This document shows, piece by piece, positions 1 through 9,925 of a stretch of DNA of 36,829 nucleotides; the stretch's first letter is position 1, and each line of letters begins with the position of its first letter. The stretch lies in the NCBI GenBank assembly GCA_022764265.1, contig JALERO010000062.1:1-36829 (forward strand), given 5' to 3'. Both the position numbers and the translations under genes were made by a program. This DNA is from Eubacterium sp. Its GTDB lineage: Bacteria > Bacillota > Clostridia > Lachnospirales > Lachnospiraceae. Under the pieces are notes generated by a model, which had not been told where the DNA came from, did no database searches, and worked only from the letters and a program-made list of their open reading frames with translations.

Positions 1-942
1 GTCTCTCGTTTTTTAAATGGGGGAAGTTTAAGTGAGGAAAAAAGAATTCGCATTGGAAAGGTTGTAGAAGAACAAAATTATGTTCCTTCTACTTTTGCCA
101 GATCTCTCCGGACGAAAAAAAGTAATCAGATTGGAGTTATCGTTCCGAAAATTGATTCCGAGGCTGTACCTCGGATTATTTCCGGCATCTCGGAGGTTTT
201 GAACCGAAAGGGATATCAGTTCTTTTTGGCCAATACGAATAATGATTATATGGAAGAATTGAAATATATTGACGCATTTCAGAAAACCCATTTCGACGGA
301 ATTATCCTTCTTGCGACAGTGATTACAAAAGCCCATCGGGAGATGATTGAGAAGTCAAAGATACCGATTGTGGTGGTAGGAGAGGATGTACCGAAATGTT
401 CCTGCGTTTTTCATGATGATAAACATGCGGCATATGATCTGACCACCATGCTGATTAGGAACGGATGTCGCAGATTCGGATATCTGTCCGTAACAGAAAA
501 GGATAAAGCAGTGGGACTCGCCCGGACAAAAGGTTTTTTGGGGGCTTTGGAGGATAACGGTTTTACGGAGGAAGATTATGTTCGTCAGGAGACCGGTTTT
601 TCCATGGAAGAAGGAAAGGAAGCCATGGCAAGACTTCTGGATCAGGCTCCGGATGTGGATGGTGTCTTTTGCGCTACGGATAATATTGCCATTGGGGCTA
701 TGATGGAATTAAAACAAAGAAAGATTGCGATTCCGGATCAGGTAAAGATCTGTGGTATCGGAGACAACAGAGTATCCAATATCATTGAGCCTAAACTGAC
801 AACAGTCCATTTTTATTATGATAACAGTGGTCATGAGGCTGCAAATATGTTGTTAAATATGATTCAGAAAAAAGAGGATGAACGCTCACCGGTCAAACGG
901 GTCATGTTAAGCTATGAACTGGTTCGAAAAGAAACCTTATAA
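1..942 (+). CDS. LacI-family transcriptional regulator (5' end truncated by window)
   Basis: Frame 1 is open from base 1: VSRFLNGGSLSEEKRIRIGKVVEEQNYVPSTFARSLRTKKSNQIGVIVPKI... is the end of a LacI HTH plus hinge, followed by a periplasmic-binding-protein-like domain (DGVFCATDNIAIGAM). TAA at 940-942. Confidence 0.93.
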   Translation, partial: VSRFLNGGSLSEEKRIRIGKVVEEQNYVPSTFARSLRTKKSNQIGVIVPKIDSEAVPRIISGISEVLNRKGYQFFLANTNNDYMEELKYIDAFQKTHFDGIILLATVITKAHREMIEKSKIPIVVVGEDVPKCSCVFHDDKHAAYDLTTMLIRNGCRRFGYLSVTEKDKAVGLARTKGFLGALEDNGFTEEDYVRQETGFSMEEGKEAMARLLDQAPDVDGVFCATDNIAIGAMMELKQRKIAIPDQVKICGIGDNRVSNIIEPKLTTVHFYYDNSGHEAANMLLNMIQKKEDERSPVKRVMLSYELVRKETL

Positions 943-1017
943 AATAATTACCAGTCATTATTCGTACATTTTGTATATATTTTTTGAAATATCATCTTTC
1001 CTTTAGGTGAATTGTTT

Positions 1018-1054
1018 GTTATAATTATAACGGAAATTATGAGAAGGGTTTCCG
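1018..1054. promoter_or_regulatory. Palindromes in the lacI-gldA intergenic region (possible operator)
   Basis: Perfect 14-bp palindrome GTTATAATTATAAC (1018-1031) containing a TATAAT-like -10, followed by inverted repeat CGGAAA(1031-1036)/TTTCCG(1049-1054). Confidence 0.35.
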
Positions 1055-1094
1055 CAATGTATTAATTCATTTAAAGGAAGGATGGTATTTTATT

Positions 1095-2192
1095 ATGGCA
1101 AACATTATTATCAGCCCGTCAAAGTATGTTCAGGGTAAGGGAGAACTTGCTAACATCGCAGAATACGCTGTTAAATTAGGAAAAAAACCTTTCATCTTAA
1201 TCAGCGCATCCGGAATTAAACGTGTTGGGGATATTATAAAGGATAGTTTTAAAGATACAGACAGCGAACTTGTTTTTGAAGAGTTCCATGGAGAATGTTC
1301 CAAAAATGAAATTAACCGTCTTCTTGAAGCCGTTAAAGCAAATGGTTGCGACCTCGTAATCGGTGTCGGCGGCGGAAAGATTTTTGATACAGCAAAAGCA
1401 GTTGCATATTATGCAGAAACACCTGTTATTATCTGTCCTACAATTGCAGCAACAGATGCTCCTTGTTCCGCATTGACCGTTGTTTATACAGATGATGGTG
1501 TATTTGAGGAATACTTATGGCTGCCGGCTAACCCGAATGTTGTTCTCGTGGATTCTGATATTGTTGCAAAAGCTCCTGCAAGACTTCTTGTTTCCGGTAT
1601 GGGCGATGCACTCGCAACATATTTTGAAGCAAAAGCTTGTCAGATCACAGATGCTACCAGCTGTGCAGGCGGAAAGATCACAACAGCAGCTATCACATTG
1701 GCAAAAGCTTGTTATGACACTCTGATTGAAGAAGGCGTAAAAGCTAAATTAGCAGTTGAACAGAATGTATGTACTCCTGCAGTAGAGAAGATTATTGAGG
1801 CAAATACCCTCCTTTCCGGTATCGGATTCGAGAGTGGCGGACTTGCAGGTGCTCACGCAATTCATAATGGTCTTACCTGCATCAAAGATTGCCATCATTT
1901 ATATCATGGCGAGAAGGTTGCCTTTGGTACATTGACACAGCTTGTTATGGAAAATGCAGATGAGGATCTTTTGGATGAAGTAATCTCCTTCTGTATGGAA
2001 GTAGGACTTCCAACTACATTTGCTGATCTCGGAATCGAGAATCCGGATAAAGATGCTCTTATGGAAGCAGCGAAAGCGGCAGCAGTAGAAGGTGAAACCA
2101 TTCACAATGAGCCATTAGAGGTTACTCCTGAGAAAGTTTATGCAGCAATGGTTGCAGCAGACGCATTAGGAAGATATTACAAAGGATTATAG
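1095..2192 (+). CDS. gldA: Glycerol dehydrogenase (iron-containing alcohol dehydrogenase family)
   Basis: 365 aa; GVGGGKIFDTAKAVA NAD-binding motif, PTIAATDAPCSALTVVY, GAHAIHNGLT and HLYHGEKVAFG metal-binding region typical of GldA. Confidence 0.93.
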   Translation: MANIIISPSKYVQGKGELANIAEYAVKLGKKPFILISASGIKRVGDIIKDSFKDTDSELVFEEFHGECSKNEINRLLEAVKANGCDLVIGVGGGKIFDTAKAVAYYAETPVIICPTIAATDAPCSALTVVYTDDGVFEEYLWLPANPNVVLVDSDIVAKAPARLLVSGMGDALATYFEAKACQITDATSCAGGKITTAAITLAKACYDTLIEEGVKAKLAVEQNVCTPAVEKIIEANTLLSGIGFESGGLAGAHAIHNGLTCIKDCHHLYHGEKVAFGTLTQLVMENADEDLLDEVISFCMEVGLPTTFADLGIENPDKDALMEAAKAAAVEGETIHNEPLEVTPEKVYAAMVAADALGRYYKGL

Positions 2193-2257
2193 GATAGCTC
2201 CGGCAGGGGAATTATCCTGATCATAAAAGGGATTTGTCCCGGTTATTCTGGCTGAAT

Positions 2258-2297
2258 AAAAAAACCACTCCGAAGAATTTATTCGGAGTGGTTTTTT
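2258..2297. terminator. Bidirectional intrinsic terminator
   Basis: AAAAAACCACTCCGAA-gaattta-TTCGGAGTGGTTTTTT: perfect stem with a T run on both strands, between convergent gldA and the NlpC/P60 gene. Confidence 0.93.
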
Positions 2298-2330
2298 GTG
2301 GATATAAGTAATGTTACATGTTGCTGATAA

Positions 2331-3242
2331 TTATTTATTTGCGATACAATATGCGGCGGCATCATAACAGCAGGTCCAGTAAGTACTGCCGGTAATATAG
2401 TAGGATTGTGCTACTTTTCCGAGAGTAGAGGAAGCATGGATATAATAATTATTTCCGATGTAAATTGCTGCATGATTGGAACCTGGTTGAATTCTCATGA
2501 GAATATCGCCTGGCTGAAGAGCAGACAAAGGTTTCTGATAAGGGGTGAGCCTCTTGATCTGCTGGTCGGTGGTCTCCCCAATATTGACTCCCGATGCAGC
2601 AAGAAAAACATCTCTCATCAAGCTGGAGCAATCGGCATATCCCGGAAGATTTCGGTTGCTCTGACTGTATATATTTCCAATACGGGCAGTGGCTGCAGAA
2701 ATAGCCTTTGAACGGATAGAATCAGCAGTAGGATTATTGGAAGCAACTGTATTTCCAGGTGTTGTAGTCGTCTTCCGGATTGAGGTCAATGGTTTGCTGA
2801 TGTAGGCGATACTGCCATTATAAGTTGCCTTCATCCAGTTGCCGATACGTGCGGTGCATTTCAGTCGGGTGTTTCTTGGCAGAACAGCCTTGACGCGATA
2901 ATTGGTTCCTGGACCGGAGCGGAGATTCACACCGTCACCGGCAACATAAATATATTTATATAATTTTTTCAGATAGCTTGATTTAATATAATATTTTTTT
3001 GACTGAATCTTCACAACACTCCAGGAACCGAGAGTTCCCACTTTTGTGACTTTTTGCCCTTTTTTCAATGTGGTTATCACCGAATACCGAATACCTGGCC
3101 CCTTTCTGACATTGACTCGGGTTCTGGTCGTGCATATCGTTTTTGCAGTTAAACGGTAGGTTGATGCTGCATTTGAATCTACAGAGAAAATGAAAAAAAG
3201 AGTCAAAAATAAGACCATAAAATGACGAAAGCGTATTTTCAT
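2331..3242 (-). CDS. SH3 domain-containing NlpC/P60 (C40) peptidoglycan hydrolase, secreted
   Basis: Signal peptide MKIRFRHFMVLFLTLFFIFSVDSNA; two SH3b repeats (VNVRKGPGIRYSV, VNLRSGPGTNYRV); NlpC/P60 motifs ADCSSL and NHAAIYIG. The ORF track starts at GTG 3263; ATG 3242 has an AAGGAGA SD. Confidence 0.92.
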   Translation of the reverse strand: MKIRFRHFMVLFLTLFFIFSVDSNAASTYRLTAKTICTTRTRVNVRKGPGIRYSVITTLKKGQKVTKVGTLGSWSVVKIQSKKYYIKSSYLKKLYKYIYVAGDGVNLRSGPGTNYRVKAVLPRNTRLKCTARIGNWMKATYNGSIAYISKPLTSIRKTTTTPGNTVASNNPTADSIRSKAISAATARIGNIYSQSNRNLPGYADCSSLMRDVFLAASGVNIGETTDQQIKRLTPYQKPLSALQPGDILMRIQPGSNHAAIYIGNNYYIHASSTLGKVAQSYYITGSTYWTCCYDAAAYCIANK

Positions 3243-3329
3243 TACAACGCATCTCCTTATCACTAAATACTATGAAAAGTGTATCACAAATTCTGAAAAA
3301 AGGGCACTTTTTTTAGAAAAAATGTGAGA

Positions 3330-6300
3330 TTAACTGTATTCCAGTCGAATCGAACTTCCATTTTGGCTGATATCTGATGGAGTGACGATCAGCTTCACGG
3401 GTACCCGGGATTGAATTGCCTCCACATGGGTGATGATGCCGATGCTTCGCCGCTTATTTGGCAAGCGTTCGAGACTGGTCATGACCACGTCCAGCAGATC
3501 ATCATCCAGACTTCCGAAGCCTTCATCCAGGAAGAAAAGTTCCAGCGGTGCGGTGCCGTTCAGCTGGATAACAGAGGACAGAGCCAATGCCAGGGAGAGT
3601 GAGGTGATAAAGGTCTCTCCGCCGGAGAGCGTGTCACAAGGCCGTAAAATCCCGCCGTTTTTGTTGTCACGGATGATGAATTCCGTGGCATCATTAACCT
3701 CCAGAGCATAATTTCCGTTGGAAATGGAAGAGAGAATGGAGGAGGCTTCGGCTGCAATGTATTTCAAACGGGACTGGGCCACATATTCCACAAACGCATT
3801 TCCCTTGAATAGTTGTTCCAGCTGACGGATGAGCCCCCGTTTGTGAACGGCAGTCTTTTGTTCTTTCAATAATTTTTCTTTTTGATTTAACTGAATTTTG
3901 CAGGTTTCCAGTTGGTGGACGAGAAGCGCTTCTTCCTGCTGACTTTTTTCAAAGCATTGTTTGGCTGTTTCATAGGTTTCTTTGTATTTTTTCCATTCAT
4001 TGGTAGTCAGGGTGCGGTTTTGCCGTTTTCCTTCCAGATATTGAAGGCGCTCTCTGATCTGCGCCAGATTATATTTAAAGTTCTCCAGTTCAGCTGTCTC
4101 GTCTACGATTTCCTTTTCAGAAAGATAAAGGGATGCTAAATTCGTATCCGAAGCGAAATTCATTCTGGAGAGTTCGGTCAGCAAACGTTCAGAAGATTCC
4201 TTTTTATAAGAAAAACAGCTTTTCTTCCGGCTGTCAGCAGCAGATACCTGTTCTTTTTTCTGAAGAAGAAGGGTACTATCCTTCTGATATTTTTCTTCTA
4301 AAGATTTTTGCTTTACTTCCAGGTCTTTTCGTTCGGCTTGCAGTTTGGTAAGAAGCAGAGAAAAGTCAGCATTTTTTGAGAGACCGGACGGGAATTTCTC
4401 CCATTGCTCCTTGATGAAAGCAGTATGACTGTTAATGTCGCTTTTGCAGGAGGAAATCTGTTGGGAGAGTCTTAAAATATTTTCCGATAAAGCTTTGCTT
4501 TTTTCATCATTTTTTTCTGCTTTTTGGCGGAGCTCTTTTATTTCTTTCTGCAGTTTCTGATATTTCACTTCTTGTTTCTGCTTTTCTTCCAATGCTATGG
4601 TAAAGTTCTCTATTTGCCACTGGCTGCGCAAATCAAGAATATGCTGACCGGAACTTTGTAATAGGGCAAATTCTTCCTGTAGATGCTGTTTCTCTTCAAT
4701 AGAAGCATTCTGTTGTTGAAGATATGAGCCGCGAAGCGTTGTATAATTTGAAACAGTATTTTGAATCAGCTGGCTTGTTTCGTCGACTGTCATTTTTTCC
4801 GGATAAAATGAATCCAATTCATCTATTATACCGGATAAATCCGGACAGAATTCTTCTTCCTGAAATTTCGGGATCAGCCGAAGAGAGGTTTCCAGGAGAG
4901 AAATCTGTTTCTCCAGCCCGGAAATTTCTGTCAGGGCATTTTTTTCCTCTCTGTCCAATTCATCCAGACGAGACTGATATTCGTTCAATATGGTCTGAAT
5001 CTGTGCATCATTTTCTGGAGCGTGATTCTGTACTGCTTCCATGTCGTGATGGAGAGAACCGCAGACCGGGCAGATTTGACCTTCTTTTAATTGGTTTCGA
5101 AGGATGGCTGCCAGATTCTGATTACGAAGTTCATCCATGGTTTGGAAAATCTGTTCCCGGTCCGTTCTTCGCTTTTCTTGTAAATTCAAAGCTTTTTCCA
5201 AAGCGATAGAGAAATCTTGCTGCTGTTTAGAGACAATCTTTATCAGAGCAGACAGTTGAATGCAGAGTTGCTCCAGTTTTTTCTTTTCGGCTTTTTGCTG
5301 CTGTTGCTTTTCAGAAAAGCGACTCTGACTTTTTTCGTATATTCGTCGTTTTTCCCGATAGGTTTCCTCCATTGCATGGCCTTTTTCCAGCGCCCTGATT
5401 TGTTCCGGCTGTGGTTTTATGGATTCTGCTTCTGCTTCCAGGTTCTCGATTTCTTTCAGGTAATGGCTATTTTCTTTCAGAAATTGTTGTTGCCTTTTTG
5501 TATCAGTTTCCAAAAGTGCATTTTGTTCCTTTAAAGTCTGTTCCAGAAACGCTTTTTTTTGGCTCCAGTTTTCGATGGTTGCAATCTGACTGATGGCAGT
5601 CTGGAGTTTTCCTTCTTCTGAAACAAAATAGGGAAGTTTGTCAGTATATTCTTTTTGGATTTGATTCCTTTCTTCTTCCAGTTTCTCATAGTCTGACAGG
5701 AAATGAGAGAGTTCGACTTTTGCTGTCTGTAGAGAGGCGACGGCTTGTTCGAAATCAGAGGAGGCCTTTGCTTCCTGCTCTGCAAAAGGGCGGATCTGAT
5801 TTGCTTTTTTGCTGATTTCCAATTGTTTCTCCCGTTCTTCCATATAAGGTACTTTTTTTGTGGAGACATCGAATTCTTTTTTGAGCGGTTCGTATTCATC
5901 CAGAAGGGTTCGCAGTTCATCGGCTTCACGAAACGCATTTTCTGCTGTTTTTACTTCGGCGGACAGTTTTTTTGTTTGCCCGGAAACAATCTGTAATTGT
6001 TTTGTGAGACTTTGTAATTGCTCTGATGTGACGCCTTCATAAACGTTGAGCTGTCCTTCCAGATTACTTAAAAGAAGATCTTGCTTTTGTCTTGCGGAAG
6101 CAATTTTCTGTGTCATCTCCAAACCATATTTCTCCAGATGGAAAATTCGTTGCAGCATTTTTCTCCGGTCAATATTTTTCAGTTTCAGAAATTCACTAAA
6201 CTGTCCCTGAGGAAGAACGACCGTGCGCATAAAATCATCGCTGGTCAGGCCAAGGAGGGCGGTACATTCCTGAGTGACTTCAGTGGGACGGTCAGCAAGT

Positions 6301-6662
6301 ACTTCAGGGGTTTCTCCGGTGACATCCAGAAGCCGGCCGCTGATATTTCTTACAGTTGCCGTTTCCTTCTCTCCGTGATAGCGAAAAGAGCGCTCCACAA
6401 GATATCGGTGCGTCTCTGTGGTGGTAATAGAAAATAAAAAAGAAACAGAGGCAGTTTTTTCATTTATATTGATAAAATTTTTGGTGGAACGGGGGAGCTT
6501 TGCATAAAGAGCCAGCGTGATCGCATCCAGAATACTGGATTTGCCGCTGCCGGTTGGACCGAAAATCCCGAAGAGACCGGATGAGGTCAGTTGTTCAAAA
6601 TCAATGGTCTGCTCTGTTCGATAGCTGTTTATTCCACGCATGGTTAATTTCATTGGTTTCAT
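3330..6662 (-). CDS. sbcC: Exonuclease subunit SbcC (Rad50-like SMC ATPase)
   Basis: 1110 aa; Walker A FGPTGSGKSSILDAI, long coiled coils, CPVCGSLHH zinc hook, signature LSGGETFITSLSLALALS and Walker B FFLDEGFGSLD. Confidence 0.96.
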   Translation of the reverse strand: MKPMKLTMRGINSYRTEQTIDFEQLTSSGLFGIFGPTGSGKSSILDAITLALYAKLPRSTKNFININEKTASVSFLFSITTTETHRYLVERSFRYHGEKETATVRNISGRLLDVTGETPEVLADRPTEVTQECTALLGLTSDDFMRTVVLPQGQFSEFLKLKNIDRRKMLQRIFHLEKYGLEMTQKIASARQKQDLLLSNLEGQLNVYEGVTSEQLQSLTKQLQIVSGQTKKLSAEVKTAENAFREADELRTLLDEYEPLKKEFDVSTKKVPYMEEREKQLEISKKANQIRPFAEQEAKASSDFEQAVASLQTAKVELSHFLSDYEKLEEERNQIQKEYTDKLPYFVSEEGKLQTAISQIATIENWSQKKAFLEQTLKEQNALLETDTKRQQQFLKENSHYLKEIENLEAEAESIKPQPEQIRALEKGHAMEETYREKRRIYEKSQSRFSEKQQQQKAEKKKLEQLCIQLSALIKIVSKQQQDFSIALEKALNLQEKRRTDREQIFQTMDELRNQNLAAILRNQLKEGQICPVCGSLHHDMEAVQNHAPENDAQIQTILNEYQSRLDELDREEKNALTEISGLEKQISLLETSLRLIPKFQEEEFCPDLSGIIDELDSFYPEKMTVDETSQLIQNTVSNYTTLRGSYLQQQNASIEEKQHLQEEFALLQSSGQHILDLRSQWQIENFTIALEEKQKQEVKYQKLQKEIKELRQKAEKNDEKSKALSENILRLSQQISSCKSDINSHTAFIKEQWEKFPSGLSKNADFSLLLTKLQAERKDLEVKQKSLEEKYQKDSTLLLQKKEQVSAADSRKKSCFSYKKESSERLLTELSRMNFASDTNLASLYLSEKEIVDETAELENFKYNLAQIRERLQYLEGKRQNRTLTTNEWKKYKETYETAKQCFEKSQQEEALLVHQLETCKIQLNQKEKLLKEQKTAVHKRGLIRQLEQLFKGNAFVEYVAQSRLKYIAAEASSILSSISNGNYALEVNDATEFIIRDNKNGGILRPCDTLSGGETFITSLSLALALSSVIQLNGTAPLELFFLDEGFGSLDDDLLDVVMTSLERLPNKRRSIGIITHVEAIQSRVPVKLIVTPSDISQNGSSIRLEYS

Positions 6663-6668
6663 ATAGTA

Positions 6669-7886
6669 TCATCCTTTCGTGTTTTCCGGATGTTCATTGA
6701 CGATTTCCATTAGGAGCTGAAGGGTTTCTTCTTCCATATCAACATGAAACTTCTTGTGATAGAAATCTCTGACCAGAACATCAAAAGGCTGTTCTTCCGG
6801 TTCCGGAAGGGCAGAGGAACTGTTGTCTGAATCCGGGAAAACCGGGCGGATTGACAGAATATCTGCTTTTATTTTTTTCATAGCCTTGATATCTTCTTCA
6901 TGAATATAATGATCCGTTTTTACTTCCATATAAACCCAACAATCTTTATCTTCATGTTCTTTGCAGCGTTCCAGTGCATCCTCTATACTTTCACACTGCC
7001 AGATTTCAATTGGCTTATAAACGGGGAGAGGAATCTCGCGAATATTTGCGGAAAGACCCGGGTGTACTTCGATGGCAATGACCTGATTCTCGTAGGCAAT
7101 TTCCCGTTGATTGTAATGAATTGGAGAACCGCTGTACCTGGCCTGGGGACATCCGGGAACCCTTTGTGGTTTATGAACGTGACCGAGGGCAATATAATCG
7201 GCGTTTTTTGGAAAAACCTCTCCTCCTACCAGATAACTGCCGCCCAGTTGGATACTGCGTTCTGAACCATCTTCCACACTGTTCATGACAAACAGATGGC
7301 TGACCACCAGATGGACAGCATCCGGTTTATATTGTTCCTCCAGTCGGTCAAACAGTCTGTGAATCCGCTGTCCGTAACTTTCTGCCTTCTGTACATCCTC
7401 TTTCGTCTCGTCCAGATAAACTTCTGCAAGACGTTTTTCGCTGGGAAAAGGAACAAGAAGAATGTCGGCTTTTTCTCCGTGAATCGTTGCATGGATATAG
7501 CCGGGACCGCTTTCTGTTATTTCGTTTTTTCCATATTTTCCGGTAGGAATCACCGTATTTGGTGTGCCGGCCATAACGATTCCGTGATCTCTTGCGAGAG
7601 GGCCGGAAGCAGTCAGCCGTTCCGGAGCATCATGATTTCCGGAAATGATGACGGTCATGCAGGCTCCGCCTCGGGATAATTGCTTTAAGGTATCATAAAA
7701 TAACTGTTCTGCCAGGGCAGGCGGATTGTAGCTGTCATAAATATCGCCGGCAATCAGGATCAGATCAGCCTTTTCTTTTTCACATATCTGAACGAAATCC
7801 TGTAAAAAAAGCTCCTGTTCCGGCAAACGGCTGTGCCCTTCTATATTTTTCCCCAGATGCCAGTCGGCAGTGTGTATAATTTTCAT
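6669..7886 (-). CDS. sbcD: Exonuclease subunit SbcD (Mre11-like phosphoesterase)
   Basis: MKIIHTADWHLGK, IAGDIYDSYNPPA, ISGNHDAPERL, ALGHVHKPQ. ATG 7886 with AAGGAAG SD is preferred over the ORF-track start at 7916. Confidence 0.95.
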   Translation of the reverse strand: MKIIHTADWHLGKNIEGHSRLPEQELFLQDFVQICEKEKADLILIAGDIYDSYNPPALAEQLFYDTLKQLSRGGACMTVIISGNHDAPERLTASGPLARDHGIVMAGTPNTVIPTGKYGKNEITESGPGYIHATIHGEKADILLVPFPSEKRLAEVYLDETKEDVQKAESYGQRIHRLFDRLEEQYKPDAVHLVVSHLFVMNSVEDGSERSIQLGGSYLVGGEVFPKNADYIALGHVHKPQRVPGCPQARYSGSPIHYNQREIAYENQVIAIEVHPGLSANIREIPLPVYKPIEIWQCESIEDALERCKEHEDKDCWVYMEVKTDHYIHEEDIKAMKKIKADILSIRPVFPDSDNSSSALPEPEEQPFDVLVRDFYHKKFHVDMEEETLQLLMEIVNEHPENTKG

Positions 7887-8007
7887 AAAATACTTCCTTA
7901 TTCTGTGTTGCTTCAAAATTGTTCTGGTGATAAATCGTTGTTATCAATAATTTATAATACCTGTTTATATTTTTCAAGGCATCGGGTAAATATTTCCTTG
8001 TCTGTAT

Positions 8008-8036
8008 TTGTAAAATATGACTTTCTGTGATATGAT
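8008..8036 (+). promoter_or_regulatory. Sigma-A type promoter
   Basis: TTGTAA - 17 nt - TATGAT upstream of the hypothetical gene/DMT transporter. Confidence 0.55.
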
Positions 8037-8083
8037 GCATAGGTATTTGCGTGAAAATCTGGATGAAAGAGAAGGGGATATCA

Positions 8084-8422
8084 GTGGAGCATATTTTGGA
8101 TATTGAGACAGAAGTCTTTGAGAAAATAAAAGACCATGAAATATTACAGTTTAAGGTGCCGGCGACTATGAATGGAGTTGAAATAAAGAAGTTTGATACC
8201 TTAAAATTGTATCATCCCGGTGAGGAGATTGAGGCACTGAGAATTGAAGTTGTCGGATTAGAACCAGTTACGGAAGAACAGAATCAAGATAGCTCTGGCA
8301 GTGAAACTGTTCATAAAGAGATGATTCTGGTAGAATTTCAGCTTCTGGAATGGATGTTTCGGATGGAAACCGAACTGGATGATTTTCTACGAGAAGAGAA
8401 AAAATGGGAGGGATTATTATGA
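8084..8422 (+). CDS. Hypothetical protein
   Basis: The ORF track begins at GTG 8051, but that codon lies about 8 nt after the predicted TSS with no SD. GTG 8084 is preceded by GAGAAGGGG-N6. The stop overlaps the ATG of the downstream transporter by 4 nt (8419-8422). Confidence 0.6.
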   Translation: MEHILDIETEVFEKIKDHEILQFKVPATMNGVEIKKFDTLKLYHPGEEIEALRIEVVGLEPVTEEQNQDSSGSETVHKEMILVEFQLLEWMFRMETELDDFLREEKKWEGLL

Positions 8423-9354
8423 AGCCGGAAGTAATGCAGAAGACCGTTGTTGTCTGGTTTTGTGCACTGATATGTTGTCTGTTATGGGGAAGTGCGTTTC
8501 CTTGTGTGAAAATCGGATATCAATTATTTGAGATTGGGGCTTCCGATTCTGTTTCCCAGATCATGTTTGCGGGAATTCGATTTTTTATTGCCGGGGTGCT
8601 GACCCTGATTTTCGGAAGTATTCTGCAGAGGAAACTTCTGATTCCGAAAAAACAGGATATTCCCTCTATTTTAAAGCTGTCTGTGTTCCAGACTATATTA
8701 CAGTATTTCTTTTTCTATATTGGTCTTGCCCATACGACAGGAGTGAAATCTTCGATTATTGTTGCGGCCAATGTGTTTATTGCCATTCTAATTGCCAGCC
8801 TGATTTTTCATCAGGAAAAGCTGACAAAACAGAAAATGATCGGCTGTCTGATCGGATTTGCAGGCGTGGTTTTAATCAATACCGGCGGCGGTGGTATGGA
8901 CATGAGCTTTCAGTGGAACGGAGAATGGTTCGTTCTGTTATCGACAGTGGCCTATGCCCTGGCGTCTGTATTTATTAAACGATATTCTGAAAAGATTGAT
9001 CCTGTTCTGTTAAGTGGCTGGCAGTTCTGCTTTGGAGGACTGGTGATGGCTGTAGTCGGAAAGGGACTGGGTGGAACATTAGTGTTCTCCGGCGGGAAAA
9101 GCGCTCTGCTTCTCCTTTATCTGGCCATTATTTCATCAGTTGCTTTCACACTCTGGGGAATCTTATTGAAATATAATCCGGTTTCCAGGGTGACGGTCTT
9201 CGGGTTTATGAATCCGGTATTCGGCGTGATCTTATCTGCCCTGTTATTAAAAGAAAATGGCCAGGCCTTTTCTGTACGTGGCCTGACCTCTCTGGTTCTT
9301 GTATGTATTGGAATCTATCTTGTCAACAGGTGCGGTTCTCCTTCTGAAGCATAA
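8419..9354 (+). CDS. EamA/DMT-superfamily transporter
   Basis: About 10 hydrophobic segments; LLWGSAFPCVKIGY and C-terminal SRVTVFGFMNPVFGVILSALLLKE typical of EamA domains. ATG 8419 after GGAGGG. Confidence 0.9.
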   Translation: MKPEVMQKTVVVWFCALICCLLWGSAFPCVKIGYQLFEIGASDSVSQIMFAGIRFFIAGVLTLIFGSILQRKLLIPKKQDIPSILKLSVFQTILQYFFFYIGLAHTTGVKSSIIVAANVFIAILIASLIFHQEKLTKQKMIGCLIGFAGVVLINTGGGGMDMSFQWNGEWFVLLSTVAYALASVFIKRYSEKIDPVLLSGWQFCFGGLVMAVVGKGLGGTLVFSGGKSALLLLYLAIISSVAFTLWGILLKYNPVSRVTVFGFMNPVFGVILSALLLKENGQAFSVRGLTSLVLVCIGIYLVNRCGSPSEA

Positions 9355-9883
9355 ATAAATAGGAATAGCGTGTGGTTTCTGCCATACTGCAGTCGAGGTC
9401 ATTTAATATGGCCTCAATTTTTTTTAATGCATTTTCCCGTTCGGATTCCCGTTCAACGATGATCTCCAGTTCAAGAAAAGATCCCAGTTTTTCCACCTGA
9501 TCCACGCAGGCGGTGACATTGTCCTGATGGTAGTATTGACGGAGCTTGACCACAGGAGACAGTTTATGGTATCCGAGAGAATATAAAATCTCACAGCAGA
9601 TATCAGCGTTTCCAATCTCAGTCTCCAATTCCTTTCGAGTCATGGAAACATCGTCCAGCTTTGGTCCTTTATAGGTCAGGAGAGTGGTGATACAGGCTTT
9701 CGTGAAATTCTCACTTTCACGGATCCGCAAAGCTTCGTCTGTTTTCATAAAATCGTGAGAATCGCTGGTGAAATAGCTGTCGGATTCCCGGATCAAATCT
9801 CCCGGAATAAAACCGAGAGTGGTCAGTCCCCTCTCAATGGAGGACCTTCTATGTATTGGTAATTTTATTTCAACTTCAATCAT
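9323..9883 (-). CDS. CYTH domain-containing protein (class IV adenylate cyclase / thiamine-triphosphatase-like)
   Basis: N-terminal MIEVEIKLPI (ExExK signature), DSYFTSDSHDFMKTDEALRIRESE, CITTLLTYKGPK, LRQYYH, GSFLELEIIVE. ATG at 9883. Confidence 0.86.
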   Translation of the reverse strand: MIEVEIKLPIHRRSSIERGLTTLGFIPGDLIRESDSYFTSDSHDFMKTDEALRIRESENFTKACITTLLTYKGPKLDDVSMTRKELETEIGNADICCEILYSLGYHKLSPVVKLRQYYHQDNVTACVDQVEKLGSFLELEIIVERESERENALKKIEAILNDLDCSMAETTRYSYLFMLQKENRTC

Positions 9884-9925
9884 AATAAGTATCTCCTGCA
9901 TTCTTGAATATAAAGATTCCTGCGA

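Noticed and set aside
4724-5209. 161-aa plus-strand ORF inside sbcC
   Set aside because: Antisense to a conserved coding region; composition reflects reverse complement of coiled-coil codons.
3330-7886. SbcCD considered as part of a phage-defence island
   Set aside because: Standard housekeeping SbcC/SbcD pair with canonical motifs; no adjacent defence genes, integrase or toxin-antitoxin.
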